Below, piece after piece: positions 42,713-52,579 of a stretch of DNA of 64,000 nt. Source of the stretch: Strigamia acuminata (taxonomy: Eukaryota; Arthropoda; Chilopoda; Geophilomorpha; Linotaeniidae). A model generated the notes under the pieces. That model made no database searches. It was not told where the DNA came from and saw nothing but the letters and a program-made list of their open reading frames with translations. The stretch spans positions 36,925,211-36,989,210 of the forward strand of contig OX442314.1 of NCBI GenBank assembly GCA_949358305.1. Reading direction: 5' to 3'. The translations under genes and the position numbers were made by a program. How positions within the stretch are numbered: the first letter of the stretch is position 1; every line of letters starts with the position of its first letter.

Positions 42713-45223
42713 ATGTCAAACAGTAAACACCAAAATGGCGACCCACAAAAGAAACTCAAATATCCAAAGAACCTGCCCATTCCACCCATTCATGCTAAGG
42801 GAGAGTGGATATATCCGCACTTTCACCCAGACGAACCGCTCGAACAATCTTTCCCAAATTTTGAAGTCTGCTGTATTTGTTCAGGATGGGGAGTTGAGAC
42901 AACGCCGCCAGTCAAAGAAATTGTGTGCCGAGCATGCGGGGGCGCAGGCGAATTGCGCCGGTGCAAGTTCAGGGAATGGATGCGGATCTATTTCAATTGG
43001 GTCCTCCGTTTCAAGTACGCAGACGGAGTGCGCATTTATGAGTGGGTCCTGCCGCCGACGCGAATTGTACAAGGAAGCATCGCCGCGATTTTGAGGTTTC
43101 GATTTACCCATTATTGGTACTGGGCCAGAGTCCAGCAACTGGCCGAGGAACGCGGTATAGCACCCCGCCGATGGATCTACGCGATGGGAAACGCGATCAG
43201 GTGCCAACATGAGGCGGTCCCCAGGATGACGAACGAGGAAATCGCAAATTTGACTGATTATGCGAGGGAGCAGTATCTCACAGACCTGCAGTTCTCCGGG
43301 ATGATCAAAACTTTGCCTGCATTCCTGGGTACAAACGCCACGACTGAACAGGCGAGACTTTGGATCGAGGATTTAAATCGCGAAATCGATCTACTGACGG
43401 CCGAAGCACGATTGCAGCCGATGCCTGAACCATTGTTATACGTTCCAAAAGGACACGAAGACTTCGCCGTGCGCTACAAGGAGAGCGGTGGCCAGGTCGC
43501 CCAAGCCATAATGATGGGTGGCACAACGTTGCCGAGAGATCGTTCGCGAGATGCCCAATCCGCTCCAGGAGTCCGCTACGCTCCGAAGCCTGTACAGTCG
43601 GTACAACCAACTACACCGGTCAAAAAGGATGAAATCACGACTTTGGAGAAAATTCCACCCAAACCAATTGATAACTCGCCTGAAATCAGCCCTGATAGAA
43701 TGCAACCAGCACGGCCGGGAATTCTAACGCTAATGAAGAACTTTCCACAACCGATCAAACCCGTCCCAACGTTAAAATCGGTCCCAGACCCGTCACAACG
43801 CCGATTGGACGACTACATGGACCGGAACCGGGACATAAGATTCCTAAATGTGTCACCTCAGGCAACCGATCAGGAATTAAAGGTAAAAATTGTACCAAAC
43901 ATTGACAATTCGCGATTAGATCAAGAGAAGGAAGAACTGAAGGAAGAATCCAAAGCTGATGCGCGTTCTACCGAGCATTCTGTCAAGAGAGTGCCGACAC
44001 CTTTTAAAAGTCAAATTCCAATAAGGACGACTGATTTACCGACGAAGACGACGATTTCCGTCACCAACACCACTGCAAGTCTTAGTACTGGGACTACCTC
44101 CATATCCACGTCTCAAACCGATTCAACTCGCGGATCATCACAAGATGGCGTTCTCTCGACCACCAAAACCACCAAGGTTGTCTCTCGTCCGCCCCATTAT
44201 ACACAAACGGACCATTACGGAGTTTCAAATTGCCCCGTTTTTACGCTTCATTACATTCGAGACATCCTCGAACCATTCGAACTGCAGGTACTTAGGAGGA
44301 ATACTACCATCAGTAATTCTCGTATGGAGTTGGAGCCGAGGGGCTGGAGGGAATTATTCAACGTGATGGCCACCCGAGATTTCGACATAAATCAATATGA
44401 CGTTTACCCCGTCAAAAATGCGACTTTTAAAGAACTAAAGAACATCGCTGCCAATGTCGAAAGTCGAATGGACCAAGAGATCCACATGGATGAAGATCGA
44501 TTTTTCGCTGTGCTGGTATGGGAGACGCATTTAATAATGGGTAAATATGTCAAGAAATTTGCGGTCGAACGGGAGAAAAAACGATATGCCGTCCAGGAGA
44601 GCCAGAAGAAAGAGGCGGCCAAAGTAGCTGCAGAGAATATCGAATTTGAAAAGAAGGAGAAAGTCAGGAAGGAAAGGGAAGAAAAGGAGAGAAAAGAACT
44701 TCAAAAGAGGATCGATGAAGAGAAAAGAGTTCGAGAAATTCAGGTGCAGGAGATGTCGAAATTAGCGGTTTCTTCGCGATACATGGCACCCACACCTACT
44801 GATAAGTCGTTGAAGGACCTCATTTCTGTTCCAGGCTCTAAGGAGAAACCAGAGATAACGATCCTCATGTCAAATACTATCATCCCATCAATGAACATTA
44901 TATGTGATTTTACCTTCCAGCCCACCAGATGCACGAAGTTGATGATCCCTTATCACACGCAGAGTGCTCTTTTCCGGTCCCTGGCACTGTCAGATTTAAA
45001 CCTGACCCTTCCTGAAACTGAGGAAATTATCGACCTGATGGACACGTACTTTCGCGATGCATTTATTGATTTATGTCTACAGGAAATCAATCGTCGAGGG
45101 GCCGCAAATGTGGCCCGGGCCCGATTAATCATCATTGACGTGGCGTTCGATTTGGTAAAACATTACTCAGATCCGGAACAACGCCTGTATGCTCGAGAAC
45201 TTCATCAAGAAATGGTGGCATAA
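42713..45223 (+). CDS. Gypsy ORF3b, 836 aa, novel protein with CxxCxGxG pair
   Basis: It sits where an env gene would be, but shows no signal peptide, membrane anchor or glycosylation-rich ectodomain. The N-terminal domain has CCICSGWG and, about 20 residues on, CRACGGAG: two CxxCxGxG motifs as in the zinc-binding part of DnaJ proteins. A central 300-residue part is proline-, serine- and threonine-rich. A highly charged coiled-coil (about 620-680, EREKKRY...KVRKEREEKERKELQK) precedes a folded C-terminal domain (about 720-836) with no match I know. It starts with MSNSKHQNGD at a plain ATG. Possible role: nucleic-acid or chaperone function in the element's life cycle. No candidate family found. 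Confidence 0.8.
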   Translation: MSNSKHQNGDPQKKLKYPKNLPIPPIHAKGEWIYPHFHPDEPLEQSFPNFEVCCICSGWGVETTPPVKEIVCRACGGAGELRRCKFREWMRIYFNWVLRFKYADGVRIYEWVLPPTRIVQGSIAAILRFRFTHYWYWARVQQLAEERGIAPRRWIYAMGNAIRCQHEAVPRMTNEEIANLTDYAREQYLTDLQFSGMIKTLPAFLGTNATTEQARLWIEDLNREIDLLTAEARLQPMPEPLLYVPKGHEDFAVRYKESGGQVAQAIMMGGTTLPRDRSRDAQSAPGVRYAPKPVQSVQPTTPVKKDEITTLEKIPPKPIDNSPEISPDRMQPARPGILTLMKNFPQPIKPVPTLKSVPDPSQRRLDDYMDRNRDIRFLNVSPQATDQELKVKIVPNIDNSRLDQEKEELKEESKADARSTEHSVKRVPTPFKSQIPIRTTDLPTKTTISVTNTTASLSTGTTSISTSQTDSTRGSSQDGVLSTTKTTKVVSRPPHYTQTDHYGVSNCPVFTLHYIRDILEPFELQVLRRNTTISNSRMELEPRGWRELFNVMATRDFDINQYDVYPVKNATFKELKNIAANVESRMDQEIHMDEDRFFAVLVWETHLIMGKYVKKFAVEREKKRYAVQESQKKEAAKVAAENIEFEKKEKVRKEREEKERKELQKRIDEEKRVREIQVQEMSKLAVSSRYMAPTPTDKSLKDLISVPGSKEKPEITILMSNTIIPSMNIICDFTFQPTRCTKLMIPYHTQSALFRSLALSDLNLTLPETEEIIDLMDTYFRDAFIDLCLQEINRRGAANVARARLIIIDVAFDLVKHYSDPEQRLYARELHQEMVA

Positions 45224-46089
45224 GTTTTCATCTGCCGGATGGTGTCGAGAAGGGAAACCCTCGGTCAGGCCAAAGTGCGACCTTCCGGCAGAATGGGAAT
45301 ACTCCCCAAAAGTGATTTTTGTTTAGTGTAGTGCCGTGTTTAAATGTGTTTATTTTCGCGAAGTGTTTCATTTATTTTCTTCTTTCATATTCCGTTATTT
45401 GAATTATGTAATCTGTCCTGTCTTCTGTCTTCATTTACTTTTGTTTTTACACTCGCATAACATCGCGATAGAAAGACTATTGTGAACATTTAACATCACC
45501 ATGGTGACGAACTTCGTGTGAAATTGGAACTATTTTATTTTACATGTGGACATTTATGATACCAATGTGGTATTGTGTGAAATTCGCGAAATATTCGCGA
45601 TCCTCCAATGTGAACTCACATTTTCGAAGTGCCAAATCATCATTTTATAAGTTTAATCAAAGTGTTTTTTATTTCTCTTCATATTTTAATGTCCAGTGTT
45701 GTTATTTTATTGAAAATTTTGAATCATTAATCTAGTCTAATTAATATTTTATTTCCAGACTTTTATTCCATGTGATATTATTATTTTATTACCTTTTGAT
45801 ACCGACACGGGAAGTGTTGATGATTCTAATCCGTGATATGACCCCTTCATTTGATAATTGTTTAATTTTCGCGAAGGGTTTCGCAACGTTACATCACTTT
45901 TATTTTATTTTGAATTCCATCCGCGAAAATCATCGCTACTGTATCTGATCTCATTGATTGTTAATCATTTTTTCTTAAGTACCATGGTACCTTTGTTAAT
46001 TTTATCAAATGTTGTTTTTATGTTGATGTTATATTTTTTGCGATCCTTTGGATCACCCACTCTTTTGTTCACGATGCAATAAAAGTCTG
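45224..46089 (+). other. Gypsy 3' non-coding region
   Basis: About 870 bp of T-rich, TTCGCGAA-containing sequence between ORF3b and the polypurine tract, with only short frames. No gene recognised. Confidence 0.6.
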
Positions 46090-46101
46090 GGTGGCGGAGG
46101 A

Positions 46102-46625
46102 TGTCACGGGTGAGCTTTCCCAATTCCTAAATTTCAATTTTATTCCTCACCTGTTCTCATTCTTAATTTATGCGCGCGACCTTGTCGCGGTTTTCATTTT
46201 AACCTCATTTGTTAATTTGGGTCATGTGACAATCGATCAGCTGATCAATCGATCAGCTGACCGATTGTTATAAATATCGCGACGTGTCGATATTCCGACA
46301 CTTCGCGACCAACTACAATTTGGACCACAAGTCAACTTTATTTTCGCATCTAATTTTCCAACCGTGCTCGTTCTAACTCCCACCTTTTTATCCACCCGGT
46401 GACATTCGAAGCCCCCATTTGAGCTACCGAATTATCTGGATTTAGTCGATTTATTTCGTCCTAAACACATTTCGATAACACGAATCGAGTCGCAATAAAT
46501 TTCAACGGAATTGGAGATTTCTAAATGACCGACACCCACGTTGAAGGTCATTCGTTTTGAAGAAATATCCGCGAACCTGCGAATGCGTGTTCAACACATG
46601 CATTGTTTGTAACGACAGCGTTATA
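46102..46625 (+). repeat. Gypsy 3' LTR
   Basis: 524 bp, identical by eye to 34021-34544, preceded by the purine tract at 46090-46101 and followed by AAGT. Confidence 0.95.
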
Positions 46626-46629
46626 AAGT

Positions 46630-47310
46630 GTATTTTAAGTTTTAACATGGGTTTAAACAGGAAATGATGTCATTTTGGGGTTAAAATTGAAATAAAACCC
46701 AAAATATTTTAGTTTTTGAATGCAGCTTCTGAAAAAACAGCAAATTTCAGTCACATCCATTGAATTTATCACAAATTTTAGTCAAATTTATTGAAAAAAA
46801 TAGCAAATTTTAGTGACATCCATTGAATTTATGACAAATGTTAGTCAAATTCATTCAAAAAACAGCAAATTTCACATCCCTAATAATTTCTGATTTAAAT
46901 AAACATGTCTGCTAAATAATAATTAAAAAGAAAACCAACAAACCTTTTACAATGATGTGAATTTTTCTTTTTTTTGTGAAGTTTTCCTTTTTTTGTGAAG
47001 TTTTCCTTTTTTTGTGACTGCTTAGTGGACAACAGGACAACTGGACATGGACATCTGGTTGTTTGCCTTGTAAATTTTAACCCTCCTTTAGTTGTATGGA
47101 ATGCAGTGATTACTGATAACTGATAACTCATGTACGTCACTGTCATTATCAGCACATGCACACTAATCCTAAGCTATCCAATTACTAGGTGTAATGCAGC
47201 AAAGCATTGCTGCTGCAGATTTATTTATTTGTTTCATTTTTATTGTTACTCCGTGTTATTTTTTATTTGTTATTCATTTTCATTTTTATTCTATATTCAT
47301 TTTAAATTAG

Positions 47311-47357
<47 letters not shown>

Positions 47358-47435
47358 AGCACCCACAAATGCCGCCCCTAGAATTATGCCGCCTGAGGCG
47401 ACCGCCTCACCGCCTCACCCCTCGCACCGGCCCTG
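46630..47435. other. Right part of hAT-A, non-coding
   Basis: Contains three or four repeats of an AAATTTTAGTCAAATTCATTGAA type (46730-46875), three GTGAAGTTTTCCTTTTTTT units (about 46970-47015) and a run of about 48 T (47310-47357). It ends in the inverted repeat at 47422-47435. Confidence 0.7.
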
Positions 47436-47735
47436 TGATGATAAACTCTCCTCAAAAGCAGGACTTTGTCTAAGAACACTTCAAATTTCAAATATTGAAT
47501 CTACCTTTCCAAATGTAGTTACTGCATTAAGAATTTTCTTAACAATTGCTTGCACTAATTGTTCAGGAGAGAAATCTTTTTCTGTTTTAAAAAGGACAAA
47601 AAAATTATCTCCGATCTTCGTTAGGGCAGTGTAAACTGAACAATTTAAGAATTTTAGCAATTGAATCTGAAATATTGGATTCTATTGATCTAAATGCAGT
47701 GATAAATGATTTTGCAGAAAAAAAAATGTAGAAGA
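47436..47735 (+). pseudogene. hAT-B transposase remnant, 3' part
   Basis: It continues the piece cut at 30666. Fragments LQISNIESTFPNVVTALRIF, TIACTNCSGEKSFSVLKRTK and DAVINDFAEKK-like pieces are the C-terminal hAT dimerisation region. Frameshifts are present. Confidence 0.7.
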
Positions 47736-47794
47736 AAGTTTATTAATTAATTGTATTCATATCCTTTGTTTGAAATTGTAAAAAAAATAACTTA

Positions 47795-48195
47795 CCGTAT
47801 TACCTCGGGTATAAGCCGACCCGTGTATAAGCCGACCCCCCCATTCTAGGGCACCATTTTGCTAATAAATGGTAGCTCGCGGGTATAAGCCGAGTACGTC
47901 AAAATGTTGTGAAATTTAGTCGAAAATCAATGAAATTGACTACAATTTAGTCAAAAATTGATAATATTGACTACAATTTAGTCAAAAATTGATGCAATTG
48001 ACTACAATTTGGTCGGAAATTGTGGAAATTGACTGATTGTTGGATGGCTGGTCGTATATACAATACAAATGTAACGAACGTAGCACGTACGTAAAAATTA
48101 TTTTTTTTTTTTAACACGCGCGTATAAGCCGACCCCCCCAATTAGCGGCCAGGATTTTGCAAAAAGTTGGTCGGCTTATACCCGAGGTAATACGG
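47795..48195. mobile_element. MITE, 401 bp, TA target site
   Basis: The ends CCGTATTACCTCGGGTATAA and the reverse complement are perfect inverted repeats for about 27 bp, flanked by TA (47793-47794 and 48196-48197). TATAAGCCGACCC recurs three times inside. Tc1/mariner-like by target site. It lies inside hAT-B. Confidence 0.9.
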
Positions 48196-48336
48196 TACTT
48201 GTTAAAAATTAATAATAAAATAATATAGATGTAAAAGTTTCAATGAATCTTTTTTAAATTATTTTAAGGGGGGGGGGGCGCCTGATTTTCATTAGCCCAG
48301 GGCGGCAAAAAGTGTAAAGACGGCCCTGATTGCAAT

Positions 48337-48662
48337 GGTGGGAAGAAAAACACTCGTTTTTAAAGCGAAGTGGGTTACGAACGCCACCTCGATTTTCTCC
48401 AGAGTTGATGATTTGGGATAGACATTTTATAAGTGAGGAGGTGAGTACCGCAAATGCTCTCGAGTTGTGGCATTCACAGCTTAATAATTTAGTGGGTGCA
48501 GAACGTGTCGGGCTGTTTGAAATGCTGCTTGCACTACAGCGTGCACAAACAAGCACTGAAGCCAGTTGTGCAGAAATCGTTCGGGGTGTCCCAAATACTT
48601 GGAATGAGGTGAGAAGTTGGAGCGTAGAAATCCACGACTTTTTCATCAATGATGAATCATAG
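48337..48662 (+). pseudogene. MULE-like remnant, right of the hAT-B insertion
   Basis: The frame includes FSPELMIWDRHFISEE and ALELWHSQLNNLVGAERVGL followed by FEMLLALQRAQ. This matches the layout of the MULE C-terminal region (P.LW..YDR...R.NN..EGWH..LN...G.....L..F...L..EQ). It continues the frame from 28925-28987. Confidence 0.5.
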
Positions 48663-48679
48663 AGCGACCCCCCATTCAA

Positions 48680-49260
48680 TGATGGGTGTGCCGCCGGCGG
48701 ACTTATGAACGTTGCGTGGCCACTGCAACACATAACCCACATGGCCCAGTCCAACCCCAACTGGGCACAGCAGTCGATGCATGAGGGATTGGGCGAATTT
48801 GGCTGCTAACAAGAACACTTGGCCATTGGGAAAGGCCCCGCATGTGTACCGCTTGCCGCCGGTGCAGGCCAGAAAAAAAGTCCATTGGACATATTTTGGG
48901 AAGCTGCCCTAGTACTAAGCCCCAGCAAATTGCGAGACATGACGTCATTAGGAACGCCCTAAGTGAGAAAGCCATGAAAGCTGTACTCTTGGTTGTGAAG
49001 GAGCAGGAGGTCACGGTAAGAAATGAACGGTTCTGACCTGATTTAATCATCATCTCGGGGACCGAGTCGTTCATTGTTGACGTTACCGTACGTGGGGCTC
49101 GTCTTTGGCCATTACCACTGCGGTGGGCAGACGTACATTGCATGAATTGCTTTTCTCGTGGTGCCAGATGCAACTGGAATATTTTCTTTAAAACTAACGA
49201 TGGTGGCCGCTGTGGCGGTGCGCCAGCTATTCACACGTTTCTCAGGAACGATTAACAGCG
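48680..49260 (+). pseudogene. R2-like LINE C-terminal fragment
   Basis: One frame reads CTACRRC....SIGHILGSCPSTKPQQIARHDVI, the CCHC zinc-binding motif typical of R2/R4-group LINE proteins. After a frame break, SGTESFIVDVTVRGARLWPL follows, a restriction-like endonuclease (IVDVTV) signature. Upstream coding is lost. Confidence 0.6.
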
Positions 49261-49537
49261 TAAGTACAATGTTATTTTCACACATGAAAATATCTGACAG
49301 TATTTAGATAATAAATATCGAAACTAACATTAAAAGTGACAGGTTTCCTCCATATTGTAAATTCACAAGCATAACTAATAAGAAATTTGTGACGGTCATG
49401 ACGTCATATTTAGTCCCAAGTTCACCGATAGATGGCGCTATTTCCCCTTTCGGCGGGAAATTCGAATATACATGTTATTTATGTGATATTTATATAAAAT
49501 CAAAGGTTTTATATAAATCCACGGTATTCCTAGATAT

Positions 49538-49559
49538 TATATCATACTAGTATGATATA
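49538..49559. repeat. Perfect 22-bp palindrome
   Basis: Positions 49538-49548 and 49549-49559 are exact reverse complements, centred on CTAG. Confidence 0.9.
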
Positions 49560-49936
49560 GTTGAGTCTTTATTCCTCCAGTTGTGTTATGATTTGGATAA
49601 ATTATAACAACACCTGGGCAAAAGGAGTAAGTCACCCCTCACCACCCACAGTGTTTGAAGATACACTTTGAATTATGACAATAGCCTTAATTGCAAATGT
49701 GTCCTCCGTATCCACTTCCTGGGACAGACTTTGTAGAAGACTATGTCTCCTGTATCCACTTCCTATTTATTAGGATTGGACAGTTTTGAGTGACCAGTGT
49801 TCCTATTGGAGCAATGGCCACTCATTCTTCTCTCTGAGTATATAACCCGGTGTAAACCGGAAATAGCTCGCTCTTGTTTTTGTTTCTGTTTGATATCTAC
49901 TTGAGCCCTTATTCTACGCTTCGCTTCGCTTCGCTT

Positions 49937-50128
49937 CATGCCAACATTCCGTTGTAGGGGCACGTGCATTAAATTCCGTGCTCAATCCTTTTCCGTACTT
50001 CATGCCAACATTCCGTTGTAGGGGCACGTGCATTAAATTCCGTGCTCAACCCTTTACCTGACTACATGCCAACATTCCGTTGTAGGGGCACGCGCATTTT
50101 ATGCCGTGTTCAATTCCTTTTCCGCCGA
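49937..50128 (+). repeat. Three tandem copies of a 64-bp unit
   Basis: Units start at 49937, 50001 and 50065 with CATGCCAACATTCCGTTGTA and contain the palindrome GCACGTGC (GCACGCGC in the third). The first two are nearly identical; the third is more diverged at its end. Confidence 0.95.
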
Positions 50129-50834
50129 GACATTAGATTCAAACCTAATGTTGGATTGACGTGAGCGCCATTGATTCAATTCTGGGCTGGTTGTACTTTG
50201 GTGCAACAGAATCGACAGGGTCTTTTCATAATCGTTTATTTCATACAGGTTTTAGTTATGTTTGGTTATTAGATTATTTGTAATTTAATAACTCAATTCA
50301 TACCTTTGTTTTGTTTGGATTTATTCGTAAATTCAACATGATTTTTCGAAGTCTAACTTTGAGTAAGTCATATTTATGGTTATTTTGATAATCATAAATA
50401 GACCAATTGGTAAATATCTACGAATAGATATTTAAACCAATGGTCACCCAAAGTTGTGACGATGCAGCAAAGACAACCGCACTTCTCGGATAATTTAGTT
50501 ACACAGAACCAACCGAAGCAGACGACAATCAGTCCGATTGCAGACGACACCTTTTACGCCCGAAATAAGAACTTTACACACTCTTATTTCAAGGCTGAAC
50601 ACAACTGTTAACGTTATTAGGGCTTTTTTAGCCACTCGTTTGTATAGCTAGTTACACACATATTTTACTGGCCATTTTGTCGGCCATAGTTATTATATAA
50701 CTTATTTTGACTTGAATAAATGTTCTATGTTTTGAGAAACATAAACGCTTCATTCTTTGCACTTTACTACACTCTGCAGTTTCACTTGTCCTTTTAGCAT
50801 TAATTCCTATCCCGGGTAGTCATCGTCACAAATT

Positions 50835-52579
50835 CAAAGATCATCACTGTCCCTATCGTGAATGGCGGCTGGTCCCGGGAAGGGCGTCGCTTGGGCCCTG
50901 CGAAAGGCATCGTCTGGAATTTCTTCAAATCTGAAATAAAAACATCCAAGTTTGTCGTTCCACCATGTGGCCCGGCCTCCGCTCATCTAAGCTTAGACCA
51001 GGATAGATAGCACCAGCCGGAGGTTCATGGAACGGCCTGGACCTGAGACGCGTATCTGGTTGCTCCTCGTCGCAACAGCGCCCTCTCGCCTTGCGAAACC
51101 AAGTCGAAAATGTTAAACCCTTAAAGTGATGTTTTGTCTTAATTTTTACACCCTACAAAATCATTATTATGTAAAAGATAATTTTAAAACACCCTGCTGC
51201 AAGGTGTATTAAACCAGCCAGAAAAAGTGTTTTTGAAACACCTCTGTAGAGAGAGATTCAATTCACACAGAGCACATTATTAAATCGCTGGTCAGCATTA
51301 ATTTTTACCGACGCTGGACGGAACGGAGTGAGCATATGGAAGAGGCAGGATCGCCTACCAGATATTCAGTCGTACAATAAATAGCAAAATAGGCGACGAA
51401 AAGCATTTAGACAAAAAAATTCTGCCTCAGTAGGAATATCAACCCATTATAGCAATTTAAAGCAGGGAAGAGAATAAACAACTCTAAATTTTAATTTTAA
51501 TTTTGAATTGTTTTAGGTCAAGTTAATTTCCATTACAATGAATTTTAATTGTGGTAATTCCAGCATTAGTTACGTAGTCCTAAACATCGACTGCTGACAT
51601 GTTTGACGTTTTGTTGGAAATTGATCACAATGAGTTCATAAATGTAAACGCGTTTTAATGAACTTTTTCACAATTTTGTTGACGGGTGTAGCAGGGATGG
51701 GACAAAATGTAATTAAAAGCTTCGTGATAAGATAATTGTCGTGGATTATTAATCAACACATTAAATTAGATAGTGGTCAAGTATTGAGCGTTATGTTGCA
51801 ATAACTAAATTGCCAGTACTGTAACAACCAAGGAACAAAATTTGTTTTATAAAATTTCTATCATTTACATATTGTCATCCACTCTAACAATTACATCCAT
51901 CAACATCAAACACAAGATATTGTATTTCTGGAACTTCTTGTAAATGCTCGAATGGAGGAAATTAACATACAGCCATCTTAGAAAGCGAGTTAGCATCAAA
52001 GCAAATTTATTAAGATAGGGGGCACTGGCGTAGCAGTCAGCATCAAAGTAAGCAATGTGGGGGAAACCCCCCCATAAGACACAACAATATGCTAATTATC
52101 AACAATAACAGAAGAAACTAGCTGACCAAAAGAAATAACAATTACAATTACACCAAGAACAGTAGAAGCAACTACTACTGCAACAAAAACAATAAGAGAT
52201 AAACCACCAATTACTACTGCAGCCAGAACTGTAAGAACTGCAAAACCCACCAGCAAAACAGAAATTTGAAATAAATTTCCAGGCATTTCCTGAAGAACTA
52301 TCACCAAAGTAAACCAAAACTAAAAGAAAGGTCAACACTGCACCTCAAATAAGAATACCATCAAAATTATACACAACATTAGATGAGAATTGTTTAAAGC
52401 CAAATAAAGATAGTGTATACACACGTTAATTGATCATTTTTGATTCCATGGGTTACTGAACAAGTTTTGATATAATATAAAGTCTACATCACTATTCACA
52501 GACATGGTATATTAACTTTTAATTTTCAAATACAAAAGAAATATCGATTTAATGCAGACACGCAACCTCTGACAACTCG
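50835..52579. other. Intergenic region between the solo LTR and the LRR gene
   Basis: No gene recognised. 50860-51100 has GC-richer words (GCGGCTGGTCCCGGGAAGGG) that may be LINE 3' UTR. AGGGAAGAGAATAAACAACT at about 51465 matches 25864. At 52082-52360 a minus-strand frame encodes a very hydrophobic 71-aa peptide; I do not trust it as a gene. The last 180 bp (52381-52560) match 55091-55260, the 3' flank of the partial LRR gene copy. Confidence 0.5.

Larger units (their letters stand above)
34021..46625 (+). mobile_element. Complete Ty3/Gypsy element, 12.6 kb, with extra 3' ORFs
   Basis: Two identical 524-bp LTRs (34021-34544 and 46102-46625) are flanked by the 4-bp duplication AAGT (34017-34020 and 46626-46629). 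A TGG-initial primer-binding site follows the 5' LTR, and a polypurine run (GGTGGCGGAGGA, 46090-46101) precedes the 3' LTR. Order: gag (34653-36557), pol (36488-41914, -1 frame), ORF3a (42341-42616), ORF3b (42713-45223). Most Gypsy elements are 5-8 kb; the excess comes from a long Pol and the 3' ORFs. All reading frames are open, and the LTRs are identical, so the insertion is recent. Confidence 0.95.
30667..47435 (-). mobile_element. Younger hAT transposon (hAT-A), split by a Gypsy element
   Basis: Terminal inverted repeats CAGGGCCGGTGCGA are perfect for 14 bp at both ends (30667-30680 and 47422-47435). They are flanked by the 8-bp duplication TGATGATA (30659-30666 and 47436-47443). Without the Gypsy insert it is about 4.2 kb. 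It carries one intact transposase gene on the minus strand. It sits inside the transposase of hAT-B. Confidence 0.93.
28988..48328 (+). mobile_element. Old hAT transposon (hAT-B), host to four later insertions
   Basis: The left end is CAGGGGCGCC. The right end, read inward, is CAGGGCCGTCTTTACA, a typical hAT end. The 8-bp duplication ATTGCAAT flanks both ends (28980-28987 and 48329-48336), and the interrupted reading frame is continuous across the site. Inside are a mariner-like element (29131-29901), a decayed transposase (29960-30658 and 47436-47735) and a MITE (47795-48195). Another hAT (hAT-A, 30667-47435) is inserted in that transposase, and a Gypsy element sits inside hAT-A. Its own length without guests is about 1.4 kb, so it is itself deleted. 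Confidence 0.75.
49388..50830 (+). mobile_element. Solo LTR, 1443 bp
   Basis: The ends TGTGACGG and TCGTCACA include a 7-bp inverted match. The 4-bp duplication AATT flanks both (49384-49387 and 50831-50834). It holds a TATA-like GAGTATATAACCC at about 49837, three 64-bp tandem units and an AATAAATGTT near 50715. No reading frame of note. Several perfect hairpins lie at 50130-50590. Confidence 0.8.

Noticed and set aside
52082-52360. Hydrophobic 71-aa minus-strand ORF with two possible membrane segments
   Set aside because: The underlying DNA is a low-complexity CAA/ACTGC-rich stretch, two frames are open by composition, and no family, promoter or poly(A) signal fits. A nuclear copy of mitochondrial DNA was also considered, but I saw no mitochondrial protein motif.
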